NCBI GenBank assembly: GCA_034376725.1
Contig: JAXMJH010000022.1
Span: forward strand, 1-48,773
Direction: 5' to 3'
DNA from: UBA11164 sp034376725
GTDB lineage: Bacteria > Pseudomonadota > Gammaproteobacteria > Xanthomonadales > Xanthomonadaceae
Length of the DNA: 48,773 nucleotides
Position numbers and translations under genes: made by a program. The notes under the pieces were generated by a model. It had not been told where the DNA came from. It did not search any database and was given only the letters and a program-made list of their open reading frames with translations. Of the stretch, positions 1 to 11,013 are shown piece by piece (position 1 is the first letter of the stretch; each line of letters begins with the position of its first letter).

Positions 1-281
1 CCAACGCACTGTCACGATGGCACGAGGATCACATCCGTTGCGGCAAAAGCCGAGTAGCCTGGAGGCACACGACGTGCCGACAAGCCGATAGGCAGCCGCG
101 ATTCGAACGACCCATCCAGGCACGGGGGCGACGGCCCCCACGACGATGCCGAATATACGTTCGCGTTGATCTCAGCCAGCAAAAACAGCTTGCGGTAGGG
201 GAGGAGTCCATATACAGGCTACGCGGGCGCAGCCGGCTCCCGACTCCCGAATGCCGAATCCCGGCCCCCCGCTACCCGCTC
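1..281. other. Left-edge stretch without a supportable gene
   Basis: No reading frame here has a plausible start, ribosome binding site or recognisable product. The only open frame (29-211, minus) has a low-complexity Arg/Cys-rich translation. A T-loop-like string near 98-110 has no acceptor stem around it. The stretch may be the 3' flank of the minus-strand gene that ends at 282, or intergenic DNA. Confidence 0.5.
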
Positions 282-857
282 TCAAATCTCCGGCTTCATC
301 AGCTTGTCGAGGTGTTCGAGCAACTTGCGGTTCTCCTCGTTGCTGTCGCCGCCGCCGTAGATGATGGCGCCGGAAGTGAAGGTGGTTCCGAAGGTTTCGG
401 CGGCAACGATCACTTGCGCGATACCGCTGGCGACTCGCTGCTCATTCAGGCCGGCCAAAGGATGGATGAATACGCTCCAGACGAGCTCGTTGGCGATGGC
501 GTATCGGGCATCCAGGGCACTGTCGAAGTTGGCTTGCAGCATGCGCTTCATCAGGGATTGGTCGAGGATGCCGGCCTGGGCGACCGGCGTATACACGCGC
601 ATGCGACCGGCGGTCTCGTCGAATGCCAGCAGCACGGGCCGGTCGCGAAGGCTGAACTGCACGCCATTGCCCTGGCGCTGATATTCCGGATCGATCTTGG
701 CGATCATCGCCACCAGCTGCTCGCCGCTCATCCCTTCGAGCTGCGGCTCGCTTGCCTCCGGTTGGCTGCCATCCGGCTGTGCGATGGCCTGGGAATGAAG
801 TACTGGCGCGACGAACGCGAGCGCAACGCAAAGCAGCCGGGCTGATCCTGAAGTCAT
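282..857 (-). CDS. Secreted YbjN-like (type III chaperone-fold) protein
   Basis: The product is 191 residues. It starts with a signal peptide (MTSGSARLLCVALAF, cleavage probably after the Ala-rich stretch ending near residue 27), so it is probably periplasmic. The ATG at 857 is chosen because the longer frame upstream adds a charged, non-signal N-terminus. Residues about 40-165 resemble the YbjN / T3SS-chaperone-like domain: a short helix (GEQLVAMIAKID), strands carrying FSLRDRPVLLAFDE and MRVYTPV, a helix with an N-F-D-S/ARYAI element, and the strand LVWSVFIHPLAGL followed by a long helix. These small proteins generally bind partner proteins and have no known catalytic site. It lies 150 bases downstream of hpnB on the same strand, but nothing ties it to that pathway. 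Family assignment is by overall pattern, so function is unknown. Confidence 0.6.
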   Translation of the reverse strand: MTSGSARLLCVALAFVAPVLHSQAIAQPDGSQPEASEPQLEGMSGEQLVAMIAKIDPEYQRQGNGVQFSLRDRPVLLAFDETAGRMRVYTPVAQAGILDQSLMKRMLQANFDSALDARYAIANELVWSVFIHPLAGLNEQRVASGIAQVIVAAETFGTTFTSGAIIYGGGDSNEENRKLLEHLDKLMKPEI

Positions 858-1007
858 GACGCGCTTCCGATTGGAGGGGTGGACTGTGACGCGTGGTGGG
901 ACTGTTGCTGGTGTTCGTGCAGGTCTGCGACACCGGAGGGGATTTTGCAAACCAGCGCCATCTTTATCCTGCGCCATCCACAACAGACCCCGCTCGGTCG
1001 CCGGAGT

Positions 1008-2159
1008 TCAGGCATCGTTCGTCGCGTCGGTGCCGTAGGTGCGGCCCTTCCACTGCGCGCCCCGACCCCGCCAGTGACGCCAGGCCGAAACCCAGGTCAT
1101 CCAGAGATACAGCGCGGCGATGATCGGCAGGGTCAGCCCCCACAGCGAAGACAGCCCATAGAATGCCAGCAGCGGCGCATAAGCCATCACCATTGCCAGC
1201 CAGGCAGCCGCGCCGACCAGCGCCGACCAGGGGAATGCCGCCCATGAGGCAGCTGGCGCGAAATACAGCAAAGCCAACGGCAGCCAGAACAACACCAGCA
1301 TCACCGCTGTAAGCGCGAGCAGCAGTGCCGTGGAGTGGCCGAGCTGGGTAAACGCGGTGCGCGCAACCAGATCGCGCACCTGGGGAACGCCCTGGCAGAT
1401 ACGCCGGCTGATCACTTCCCGACTGAGGCCGATCCAGGTCCGCGCACCGCGTCGCTTGACCGCAGCAGCCAACGCGCAATCGTCGATCACCCGGCCACGG
1501 ATCGCTTCGTATCCGCCAAGCTTGGCAAGCACTTGGCTCTGAATCAGCAGGCAGCCGCCAGCGGCGGCGGCGAATCGCGGCGACGGGCCGTTAGCCAGCC
1601 GAAATGGGTACAGCAGCATGAAGAACCAGACATAGGCCGGCAGCAGCAGCTTCTGGATCGTGGTGACCGCCGGCAGCATGGCCATAACCGAGACCATTCC
1701 GTAGCCCGCCGCCTGTCGTTTGATCAGCGCGGAAATCACCCCCGGACGCAGTTCGATATCGGCATCGAGCTGGAGAATCAGCGGCGAGACGACCTGCCGA
1801 CGACCCTGCTCCAGCGCCCACAGCTTTCCGGTCCAGCCGGCCGCCAGCGGTTGGCCGGCGATCACTTCGGCCCCGGCCTGTCGTGCGGCCTCCGCCGTGC
1901 CGTCGCGGGATTGGTCGTCAATGACGATGATTCGGTGGCCCACGCCCTGCGCGCGAACGGCAGCCACCGTGGCGGCGATGTGGCTGGCCTCGTCGCGCGC
2001 CGGAATGAGCACGGTCACTTCGGACAGGTCGGCCGGGCCGGTCGGCGGGGTCACCACGAGACGCTCGGAGGTGCTCCACGGCCGCCACGGAACCAGCAAC
2101 AGGGCGATCCATGAACATGCCGCAGCCAGTGCGAGCCAACTCAGCGAATCGAAGAGCAT
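1008..2159 (-). CDS. hpnB: Hopanoid-associated glycosyltransferase HpnB (GT2 family)
   Basis: A 383-residue membrane-bound family 2 glycosyltransferase. An N-terminal membrane helix (residues 5-25) precedes a GT-A fold with the strand TVLIPARDEASHI, the nucleotide-sugar motif DDQSRDGT and the metal-binding LDADIE. The hydrophobic C-terminal third has four or five helices (about 205-355) and ends in a GAQWKGRTY motif. That architecture and tail match the hopene-associated glycosyltransferase HpnB. HpnB is proposed to act on the polar side chain of extended hopanoids at the cytoplasmic membrane, but its exact donor and acceptor are not settled. It lies 97 bases downstream of hpnH on the same strand, which supports the assignment. 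No squalene-hopene cyclase is visible here, so it must lie elsewhere if the pathway is complete. Confidence 0.85.
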   Translation of the reverse strand: MLFDSLSWLALAAACSWIALLLVPWRPWSTSERLVVTPPTGPADLSEVTVLIPARDEASHIAATVAAVRAQGVGHRIIVIDDQSRDGTAEAARQAGAEVIAGQPLAAGWTGKLWALEQGRRQVVSPLILQLDADIELRPGVISALIKRQAAGYGMVSVMAMLPAVTTIQKLLLPAYVWFFMLLYPFRLANGPSPRFAAAAGGCLLIQSQVLAKLGGYEAIRGRVIDDCALAAAVKRRGARTWIGLSREVISRRICQGVPQVRDLVARTAFTQLGHSTALLLALTAVMLVLFWLPLALLYFAPAASWAAFPWSALVGAAAWLAMVMAYAPLLAFYGLSSLWGLTLPIIAALYLWMTWVSAWRHWRGRGAQWKGRTYGTDATNDA

Positions 2160-2256
2160 GCCTGTGCCGATCCTTGCGTGGTGCAGCCTGCCGGAATTTG
2201 CCTGTCGGATGCCGCCGCGATGGTAGCCAAACGACCCTTGCCGACAACGCTGGGGC

Positions 2257-3399
2257 TCAACTCTCGGCCTTCTCCGTTGGCCGCGATTCCGGGGCGCGTT
2301 GCTGCACAGTCACCGGGATGGTGTCGGGCTCGAGTCGGACGTAACTTACCGGGATATCCGGCGCCATCGGTCCATCTATCCGCGGTCCGCGCAGCCAGGT
2401 TCTGAGCGCCTTCAGCGGCCGCGCGAAGGTATCGTCGACCGCCGTGCCCTCATAGCCGCAATGGGCCATGCAGTTGTCGCATTTGGGGTTTCGCCCGGTG
2501 CCGTACTTGTCCCACGGCGTATCTTCGATCAGCTCCTTGAAGCTGGCGGCATAGCCCTCATCGACCAGCAGGTAGCAGGGCTTCTGCCAGCCGAACACGT
2601 TGTAAGTGACGTTCGACCACGGCGTGCACTGGTAGGCCTGATTGCCGGCCAGGAAATCCAGATACAGGCTGGAGTGGTTGAACTTCCAGCGCTTGTCGCC
2701 CGAGCGCGACAACCCGTGCCTGAAGATGTCGCGGAACAGCTGCTTGCTGCGGGTCTTGGGCAGGAAAACATCCTGGCGCGGCGCGTGCTGGTAGCTGTAG
2801 CCCGGCGACACGGTGATGCCCTCGACGCCCAGTTCGGTGCAGTAATCGAAGAACTCGGCGACCCGCTCGGCCAGCTCGCCCTGAAACAGCGTGCAGTTGA
2901 CCGTCACCCGGAAGCCCTTGTCGAGCGCCAGCTTGATGGCGGCAACCGCCTTCTCGAAGATGCCATCCTGACAGACCGAGTTGTCGTGCTCCTCCTTCAG
3001 GCCATCGAGGTGGATCGACCAGGTGAAGTACGGGCTGGGCTGGTATTCGTCGATGTGGCGCGGCATCAGGATCGCGTTGGTGCACAGATAGACGAACTTC
3101 TTGCGGGCGATCAGGCCACGCACGATTTCCGGCATCTCTTTGTGAATCAGCGGCTCGCCGCCCGGAATCGAGACGATCGGCGCGCCGCACTCATCGACCG
3201 CCTTGAAGGCATCTTCCACGCTCAACCGGCGCTGCAGAATGTCCTTGGGGTAGTCGATCTTGCCGCAGCCGGCGCAGGCCAGGTTGCACTGGAACAGCGG
3301 CTCAAGCATCAGCACCAGCGGATAGCGCGCGTTGCCACGCAAGCGCTGGCCCAGCACGTACTTGCCGACGCGATACTTCTGGATCAGAGGGATACCCAT
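2257..3399 (-). CDS. hpnH: Adenosyl-hopene transferase HpnH (radical SAM)
   Basis: A 380-residue radical SAM enzyme. The cluster motif CxxxCxxC is Cys38, Cys42 and Cys45 (CNLACAGC). The GGEP motif follows at about residue 101, and a C-terminal Cys-rich segment (NPKCDNCMAHCGYEG) is typical of the family. HpnH attaches the 5'-deoxyadenosyl group of SAM to the diploptene side chain, giving adenosylhopane, the first step towards C35 hopanoids. The start MGIPLIQKYRVGKY is the family N-terminus, so the ATG at 3399 is secure. It lies 66 bases after idi and 97 before hpnB on the same strand, linking isoprenoid supply to hopanoid elaboration. The last 40 residues are polar and variable. Identity is confident because sequence similarity is spread over the whole length. 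Confidence 0.93.
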   Translation of the reverse strand: MGIPLIQKYRVGKYVLGQRLRGNARYPLVLMLEPLFQCNLACAGCGKIDYPKDILQRRLSVEDAFKAVDECGAPIVSIPGGEPLIHKEMPEIVRGLIARKKFVYLCTNAILMPRHIDEYQPSPYFTWSIHLDGLKEEHDNSVCQDGIFEKAVAAIKLALDKGFRVTVNCTLFQGELAERVAEFFDYCTELGVEGITVSPGYSYQHAPRQDVFLPKTRSKQLFRDIFRHGLSRSGDKRWKFNHSSLYLDFLAGNQAYQCTPWSNVTYNVFGWQKPCYLLVDEGYAASFKELIEDTPWDKYGTGRNPKCDNCMAHCGYEGTAVDDTFARPLKALRTWLRGPRIDGPMAPDIPVSYVRLEPDTIPVTVQQRAPESRPTEKAES

Positions 3400-3465
3400 A
3401 TCAAACTCCTGTATTCGTGTTCGTCCAACCGCCGGTGTCGTTCGCGAAATGCCTCCCGGGCCAGC

Positions 3466-4078
3466 TCAGCCGGCACCGCCTGCGGCGGCATCCACCCGAC
3501 CACCCTCGCCGCGAAGGTAGCGTTCCAGCAGCGGCCGGAACTCCGTATTCAGACGTTGCCATTCCAGCTTGAACCAGGGCGTGAATGCCTCGGGATGCTC
3601 GGAAAATTCTTTCTCCAGCTGCGCCGCCGGAACATAACGCCAGTCGGAGATCTCCAGCGCATTGATCCGCGGTGGGTCATTGCTTTGTCCCAGATAGACC
3701 CAGCAAAGTTCACGCTCGGCGCCGGATGCGTCGAACTGCGCGTGATACTGGAACTTGTAGACGTACTCCAGCGCGGTTTCGATACCCAGCTCCTGGCGCA
3801 GGCGCCGCTGCGTGGCTACCGGCATGGTCTCGCCGCGACGCGGGTGGCTACAGCAGCTGTTGGACCAGAAACCGGCCCACAGGCGTTTGCCATCGGCGCG
3901 TTTTTGCAGCAGCAGTTCGCCGCGACTGTTGAAAATGAACAGCGAAAAGGCCCGGTGCAGCACCGCCTCGCCCTGGTGGGCGCGGGCCTTGTCGAGAAAG
4001 CCGATTTCCCGATCCTGGTCGTCGACCAGAATCAGCTCCTCGCTGTCGAAGGAAACCACTTCGTTACGGATCGTCTGC

Positions 4079-4086
<8 letters not shown>
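3466..4086 (-). CDS. idi: Isopentenyl-diphosphate delta-isomerase, type I
   Basis: A 206-residue Nudix-fold isomerase that interconverts IPP and DMAPP. This step is needed when isoprenoids come from mevalonate, which yields only IPP. The catalytic Cys region reads SNSCCSHP, with Cys79 at the active-site position and His81 among the metal ligands. A Nudix-like helix RRLRQELGIE follows, then the second acidic motif ERELCWV. The start is GTG at 4086 and overlaps the stop of the upstream HMG-CoA reductase-mevalonate kinase gene by 8 bases (GTGGCTGA), so translation is probably coupled. The Gly/Ala-rich tail after residue 190 looks dispensable. Length is close to that of bacterial type I enzymes. 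The flavin-dependent type II isomerase is excluded by the Nudix motifs. Confidence 0.93.
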
Positions 4087-6331
<2,245 letters not shown>

Positions 6332-6333
6332 GC

Positions 6334-7380
6334 TCAGCTCTCCGAAGCGTTGTGCCATTGTAATTGCAGGCCGGTTTCGGCGGGCGCCAGCGGCAATACC
6401 CGGTAACCGGACGATTGTGCCTGCCGGGCCAGCGCGGCCAGGGCCTCGACATCGCTGCCGGCGGCCAGCGCGATGTCGCCACCGCCGGCACCCGACGGCT
6501 TGAATGCAACATCCAGACGTTCGGCCCACAGCGCCAGCCGCCGGTGGTCGTCGGTCCAGATCGGCAGCCCGGCGGAATCGCCGAGTTGAGCCATCGCCTG
6601 CCCATAGCCGTCGATGATAGCCAGCAATCCGTTGCTGTCGCCACGCGACAGCGCCCGCACGCCGGCCTCGGCCAGCGCGGTCATTGTCTCGATGCGCTGC
6701 CGGTAGTGGTCAGCGCGCTGGCTTCGATAATGCGCCATGCCGGCCAGGAATTCGCTGGTCGAAGCCGACTTGCCGAGCCAGATCCACATCCAGTCCAGGC
6801 CCGGCGGCGGCATGATCCGCGATGCGCTGGCCACATCGCCACCGCGATACACGACCAGCCCGCCGGCCACGCTGGCCGCCACGTCGACGCCGCTGCCGCG
6901 CCCACCCTGAAGCCCGCGATGCAGCTCCACCAGCCGATCCAGCCCCGGCCGGGAGCCGCCCTGCCCCTCGGCCAGCGCAGTCCAGGCCGAAACCAGCGCC
7001 ACCGTGAGCGCGGCACTCGAACCAAGGCCCAGCTTGTTGGCCGCGCCGGTATCGAAGAAATCCCGGGTGTCCAGCTCGATGTCCAGACAGCGATCGGCGC
7101 CGCCCGGAAGCGGCCCCAGCGCATTGAGCAAGGCTTCGACGTAGGCCAGGGCCGGCGCGCCTTCAGACGACTGCCAGTGCACCCGGCCGTTCGGGTCGAA
7201 GCGGAACCGGCTGGGCTCGGGAGCGATCGGCAGGGCACGCACCTGATGCATTCCGGCGTCGTGCCAGCGCAGGCGCACCTGGGCCTGCCGATCGATCGCC
7301 TGCACCAGCGCCGGCGCACCGTCGAGCACAGCGTACTCGCCGAACACCAGCAGCTTGCCCGGCGCCCGCGCGGTCAGCAC
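6334..7380 (-). CDS. Phosphomevalonate kinase (GHMP family)
   Basis: A 348-residue GHMP kinase expected to phosphorylate 5-phosphomevalonate to the 5-diphosphate. Its N-terminus TARAPGKLLVFGEYAVLDG is the first GHMP motif, NKLGLGSSAALTVAL is the phosphate loop, and KPSGAGGGDIALA is the third motif. The insertion between motifs and the RGSGVDVAASVAGG segment fit phosphomevalonate kinase better than mevalonate kinase. The start is GTG at 7380, inside GTGCTGA, overlapping the stop of the decarboxylase gene by 7 bases and preceded by a GCGGAG box. The same frame stays open upstream to 8505, but that part is antisense-type translation through the decarboxylase gene and is not protein. Substrate is assigned by motif and because the operon supplies every other step of the lower mevalonate route. 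Confidence 0.87.
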   Translation of the reverse strand: MLTARAPGKLLVFGEYAVLDGAPALVQAIDRQAQVRLRWHDAGMHQVRALPIAPEPSRFRFDPNGRVHWQSSEGAPALAYVEALLNALGPLPGGADRCLDIELDTRDFFDTGAANKLGLGSSAALTVALVSAWTALAEGQGGSRPGLDRLVELHRGLQGGRGSGVDVAASVAGGLVVYRGGDVASASRIMPPPGLDWMWIWLGKSASTSEFLAGMAHYRSQRADHYRQRIETMTALAEAGVRALSRGDSNGLLAIIDGYGQAMAQLGDSAGLPIWTDDHRRLALWAERLDVAFKPSGAGGGDIALAAGSDVEALAALARQAQSSGYRVLPLAPAETGLQLQWHNASES

Positions 7381-8378
7381 GACGCCAGCTCCGCAGCAGT
7401 CAGCGGCAGTACCGTTGCTGCCGGCCCAAGCCCGGTGCAGATGATGTCCAGCACGCCTGGCACCTGGCCCAGCGCATCGGCCACCGCCGCTTCGGCTTCC
7501 GGCAGACAGACCGCCTTGACCTGCGGCCCGGCATCGATGGTGAGAAACACCGGATGACCGGCATCGCGCAGCTCGCGCACGGCATGGATCAGGGCCACCG
7601 TGGCCGGATTGAAATACAGCACTCCGGGCCGGGCGGCCAGCGCCGAGGCGTGCATCTTCAGGCAACTGTACTCGGACACCTCGGCCAGCTTCTGGAAGTC
7701 GCGCGCGGCAATCGCCGAGCGAGCCTCGGCCAGGTCGGCTTTGGCGCCGTCCACCCAGGCCGGAAAGTACGGCGAAGACTCGGCGGTCAGCGCCATGCCG
7801 TCGCGCGAGGACACTTTCTTCTCGCCCCGGTCGGTCACCGCAATCACCACCCGCAGCGGCCAGGCATCGCCGGCCAGCAGCGGCGCCGCCACGGCGTCGC
7901 TGCCGTCCTCGCGCTGCCCGCGCGCCATGTCGACGAAGCCGCCGAAAATCGACCGCGCCGCCGAGCCGGAGCCACGCCGGGCCAGTTCCGACAGCGTCGT
8001 GCCCGGCAAGCCCAGGCCCAGCGCCGCATCGGCCGCCACCACCAGCGCGGCAAAGCCAGACGCCGATGAGGCCAGACCGGCGCCGGTCGGGAAGTTGTTG
8101 ACGCTGTCCACCCGCGCGCGCCAGTCCAGTCCGGCCCGCTGACGCAGCAGATCGAGGGTGGCGCTGACCTTGGCCGTGGTACCTGCGTCGGTTCGGCCAT
8201 CCAGGCGTACCGCATCGGCGTCCAGCGACGGGTCGAAACCGACAGTGGTTTCGCTGGACAGTGCATCGAGGGTGATCGACAGTGAACCCACCGCCGGCAG
8301 ATTCAGCGGCCCCGGCCGCTTGCCCCAGTATTTGATCAGCGCGATGTTGGCGTGCGCGCGGGCGCGGGCGGTCTTCAT
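7374..8378 (-). CDS. mvaD: Diphosphomevalonate decarboxylase
   Basis: A 334-residue GHMP-fold enzyme that uses ATP to decarboxylate mevalonate 5-diphosphate to isopentenyl diphosphate. Diagnostic segments are the N-terminus AHANIALIKYWGKR, the SLSITLDALSSET strand, the nucleotide loop NNFPTGAGLASSASGFAAL, and RRGSGSAARSIFGGFV, which contains the serine/arginine pair typical of this enzyme. A later segment, VFLTIDAGPQVKAVC, holds the catalytic Asp region. Length and motif order match bacterial diphosphomevalonate decarboxylases. The ATG at 8378 overlaps the stop of the upstream sulfotransferase gene as ATGA, and the 3' end overlaps the phosphomevalonate kinase start, so the three genes are almost certainly one transcript. 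Phosphomevalonate decarboxylase, the alternative in some archaea, is less likely because a phosphomevalonate kinase follows. Confidence 0.93.
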   Translation of the reverse strand: MKTARARAHANIALIKYWGKRPGPLNLPAVGSLSITLDALSSETTVGFDPSLDADAVRLDGRTDAGTTAKVSATLDLLRQRAGLDWRARVDSVNNFPTGAGLASSASGFAALVVAADAALGLGLPGTTLSELARRGSGSAARSIFGGFVDMARGQREDGSDAVAAPLLAGDAWPLRVVIAVTDRGEKKVSSRDGMALTAESSPYFPAWVDGAKADLAEARSAIAARDFQKLAEVSEYSCLKMHASALAARPGVLYFNPATVALIHAVRELRDAGHPVFLTIDAGPQVKAVCLPEAEAAVADALGQVPGVLDIICTGLGPAATVLPLTAAELASC

Positions 8379-9493
8379 CGCGGCGCCTCATAGCCCCAGG
8401 CCTGCACGAACCGGCCCCAATGGGCGTCGACCAGGGCCACGGCATCCTCGGGGAAACGGTGGGCATTCTTGGTGTAGCCGCGCACCCCCTCCAGATGACG
8501 GGCAAAGGCCGGCGCGGCGGATTCGAAGCCGGGCAGCGCCAGGCGCCGATAGATGCGCTCCAGCTGCGGCATCGGATCGGCCTCCAGGTCTTCGAAGCTC
8601 AACTCCATGTAGCGGTCTTCGGGCTGATCGGCCACATCGCGCTCCAGGGCTTCGATCATTCGCGGGTAGGTCTCCAGAATCAGCGCGTCGGCCTCGGTTT
8701 CGCGCCAGGGCTGCAGCGCCAGCTGAGGCAATAATGCGCGATAGAAGCGCCGGGTGGACTGAAACACCACGTACGGATTGCGCCGGATGTGGACAAACCG
8801 CGCATCGGGAAACATCTCCCGCAGCAGCGCAACCCGCCCGGTATAGACCGGATTCTTGACCAGCAGCCGGGTGCCCGGCCGTTCCAGCCGCAGCTTGGCG
8901 CAGTAGTGGCACAGCCGGCGCTGCCAGCGGGCCAGCGTGGCAGGCTCAAGATCCTCGAAAAACACGCCGCGCCGGTAGTGCCGCTCGAACCGCGCCGGAA
9001 AATACAGGCCGTGGTAGTAGGACAGATTCTGCATCGCCGCCAGGCCGATCTCGTCCTCCTGCGGCGCATCCTCGGTGACCGCCACCCGGTCGATGTAGCG
9101 ATCCTCCGGCAGGGCGCGCTTGAGCAGCGGGCGCAGCAGCCGGCCCAACAGCAGAAAATCCCACGGCAGGCCGGTGGCGAATGGCGACGGCCAGGCGAAC
9201 TGCGGATCGCGGCTGAGCAGGTTGAACAGATGCGTGGTGCCGCTGCGCCAATGACCGAGGATGAACACCGGCGGCGCCGGCTCCGGCAGGCGCGCCGCGC
9301 GCAGCGCCACATGGGCGCGCTCGACCAGCGAAAGCGGCGCCCGCGCCAGGCTGGCCACCGCCATCGCCAGGGCCAACGGCCATACCCGCGCCGGCAGCGG
9401 CCCGTTGCCGAGCAGGGCGCGGCCCAGGGTCAGCGGATCGGCGCCGAACAGCGGGTGATTCCAGGTGGGGGTGGGACGATGCAGCGTGGACAA
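8375..9493 (-). CDS. PAPS-dependent sulfotransferase family protein
   Basis: A 372-residue sulfotransferase. The 5'-phosphosulfate loop is VFILGHWRSGTTHLFNLLS and the 3'-phosphate site is FVHIRRNPYVVFQSTRRFY. A central region rich in Tyr/Phe and a C-terminal YTKNAHRFP element fit the Sulfotransfer_3 type. The family transfers sulfate from PAPS to hydroxyls of lipids, sugars or proteins; the acceptor here cannot be read from sequence. It is the first gene of the mevalonate operon and overlaps mvaD by ATGA, which suggests, but does not show, an isoprenoid or hopanoid lipid acceptor. No good ATG exists at the 5' end. TTG at 9493 is preferred because an AGGG box lies just upstream and the protein then begins LSTLHRPTPTW; a TTG at 9577 is the alternative. 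The start is therefore uncertain. Confidence 0.8.
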   Translation of the reverse strand: MSTLHRPTPTWNHPLFGADPLTLGRALLGNGPLPARVWPLALAMAVASLARAPLSLVERAHVALRAARLPEPAPPVFILGHWRSGTTHLFNLLSRDPQFAWPSPFATGLPWDFLLLGRLLRPLLKRALPEDRYIDRVAVTEDAPQEDEIGLAAMQNLSYYHGLYFPARFERHYRRGVFFEDLEPATLARWQRRLCHYCAKLRLERPGTRLLVKNPVYTGRVALLREMFPDARFVHIRRNPYVVFQSTRRFYRALLPQLALQPWRETEADALILETYPRMIEALERDVADQPEDRYMELSFEDLEADPMPQLERIYRRLALPGFESAAPAFARHLEGVRGYTKNAHRFPEDAVALVDAHWGRFVQAWGYEAPR

Positions 9494-9634
9494 ATCGCAG
9501 CCCTTGGTTGAATGAACCGGCGCCGGAAGGCAGCCATCCGACCCGCCAAGGCGCCGGATGTTCCCCGCGCGGTTCAATTGCGGTAGCCGAAAAGGCTAGC
9601 ATGCACGGCAAATGGAACGGCAGACCCCGACACG

Positions 9635-10624
9635 ATGGACCTGATCACCGGCGGCAGCGGATTCATCGGCACCCACCTGGCGCGGGCGCTGGCGGCAGGC
9701 GGCCAGCCGGTGCGCGTGCTGGACATCAAACCGCCGGTCGAAGCCATCGCAGGCGTGGATTATCGCACCGGCTCGATCACCGACCCGGCAGCCGTTCGCG
9801 CAGCAGTGCGCGGCTGCCGACGGGTGTTCCATCTGGCCGCACTATCGGGCCTGTGGGGGCCGGACAAACCCGCCTTCCTCAGCGTCAACCGGGATGGCAC
9901 CCGCCATGTACTGACGGCCGCGCGCGCCGAGGGCGTCGAAACCGTGGTGCACACGTCCACCGAGTCGATCCTGATCGCCATGGGGCGCGGCCGCGGCCCG
10001 CAGGTGGTCGACGAAGACACCCAGTGCCGGCTGGAGGAAATGGCAGGCGACTATTGCCGGGGCAAGTTTCTGGCCGAAGCCGAAGCCCGCGCCGCCGCCG
10101 AAGCCGGCCAGCGGGTGATCATCGTCAACCCCACCGTCCCGGTCGGACCCGGCGACCCGTGGCTGACCCCGCCCACCCGCATGCTGTTGGGCTTCCTCAC
10201 CGGCAGGCACCCCGCCTACCTGCAAACCACCCTGAATCTGGCCGACGCCCGCGACATCGCCGAAGCCCACCTGGTGGCCGCCGAGCACGGCCAACCCGGC
10301 ACCCGCTACATCCTCGGCGCCCACGACACTCCGCTGTCCGAACTGCTGGCCCTGCTGGAGGATCTCAGCGGCCGCCGCATGCCCAAGCGCCGCGTGCCCT
10401 ATGCCCTCGCCCTGGCCGTCGCCGTCATCGGTGAGTTCGTCTCGGACCACCTCACCAAGAGGCCCCCGGCCGCCCCGCTATCCGGCGTAAGACTGGCCGG
10501 CATCCCGGTGCGCTTCGACAACCAGCGCACCCGCAAAACCCTGGGCTGGCAACCACGACCGCTTCGCGACACGCTGGCAGATGCAATCGAGGAATTTCGA
10601 CAGCGAGGGCTGCTGCGCGATTGA
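9635..10624 (+). CDS. hpnA: Hopanoid-associated sugar epimerase HpnA (SDR family)
   Basis: A 329-residue extended short-chain dehydrogenase. The N-terminal Rossmann motif is GGSGFIGTHLARAL, followed by the acidic strand RVLDIK that prefers an adenine dinucleotide, the VFHLAALSGLWG strand, and the catalytic region STES with YCRGK providing the Tyr-x3-Lys pair. The NPTVPVGPGDPWLTPPTRML stretch is characteristic of the HpnA/dihydroflavonol-reductase-like group tied to hopanoid clusters. The substrate is unproven; HpnA is usually placed in side-chain or head-group sugar modification. It is divergent from the sulfotransferase-mevalonate operon across a 141-base spacer that must hold both promoters, although no convincing hexamers were found there. 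Linkage to hpnB and hpnH on one island supports the name. A generic NAD-dependent epimerase is the conservative alternative. Confidence 0.82.
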   Translation: MDLITGGSGFIGTHLARALAAGGQPVRVLDIKPPVEAIAGVDYRTGSITDPAAVRAAVRGCRRVFHLAALSGLWGPDKPAFLSVNRDGTRHVLTAARAEGVETVVHTSTESILIAMGRGRGPQVVDEDTQCRLEEMAGDYCRGKFLAEAEARAAAEAGQRVIIVNPTVPVGPGDPWLTPPTRMLLGFLTGRHPAYLQTTLNLADARDIAEAHLVAAEHGQPGTRYILGAHDTPLSELLALLEDLSGRRMPKRRVPYALALAVAVIGEFVSDHLTKRPPAAPLSGVRLAGIPVRFDNQRTRKTLGWQPRPLRDTLADAIEEFRQRGLLRD

Positions 10625-10674
10625 GCTGTCGATAGATGATCGATCATTTTTCCCTCGGGATGCCTGGCGGAATA

Positions 10675-11013
10675 TCAACCGGAGACAAACGCCCCGCCGA
10701 TCATGGCGCCAGCGAAGGCGACGATGACCAACACCTGGACCGCCACGGCGATGAGACTCACGGCGATGCCACGCAGGAAGCTGGTGCCAAGAATGCCGGC
10801 GAGCAGGAACCCCCCTCCCGCCGCAGACGCCAGGAACGCGACTATCTGGTTGCCCACGAACATATCGATTCCGATTGATAATGCCGCCAGCAAAATCACC
10901 GCAAACAATGCCGAACCGAACCCGGTGTTCTGCGCACCAACGACACGCGCACCGACCATGACCGGAATGATCGTCATGCCAATCAGCAAGGCAATTACGT
11001 ACAAGAACTCCAT
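10675..11013 (-). CDS. Small hydrophobic membrane protein, function unknown
   Basis: A 112-residue, almost wholly hydrophobic protein with three or four predicted membrane helices: residues about 3-24, 33-55, 58-80 and 84-108. Glycines and alanines are frequent and charges are few. The ATG at 11013 is well supported by an AAGGAG box 7 bases upstream. It converges with hpnA and has no partner gene. I recognise no family, and the protein carries no catalytic or ligand motif. Confidence 0.65.
   Translation of the reverse strand: MEFLYVIALLIGMTIIPVMVGARVVGAQNTGFGSALFAVILLAALSIGIDMFVGNQIVAFLASAAGGGFLLAGILGTSFLRGIAVSLIAVAVQVLVIVAFAGAMIGGAFVSG

Noticed and set aside
98..115. tRNA T-loop-like string (minus strand GTTCGAATC)
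   Set aside because: The surrounding bases do not form a T-stem or acceptor stem, so no tRNA can be drawn.
7381..8505. N-terminal extension of the phosphomevalonate kinase frame
   Set aside because: This part is an out-of-frame reading of mvaD. The GTG at 7380 with a ribosome binding site and the GHMP N-terminal motif define the true start.
10636..10651. Possible terminator ATGATCGATCAT followed by T residues after hpnA
   Set aside because: The palindrome has no loop and only six A/T-rich base pairs, too weak to call a terminator.
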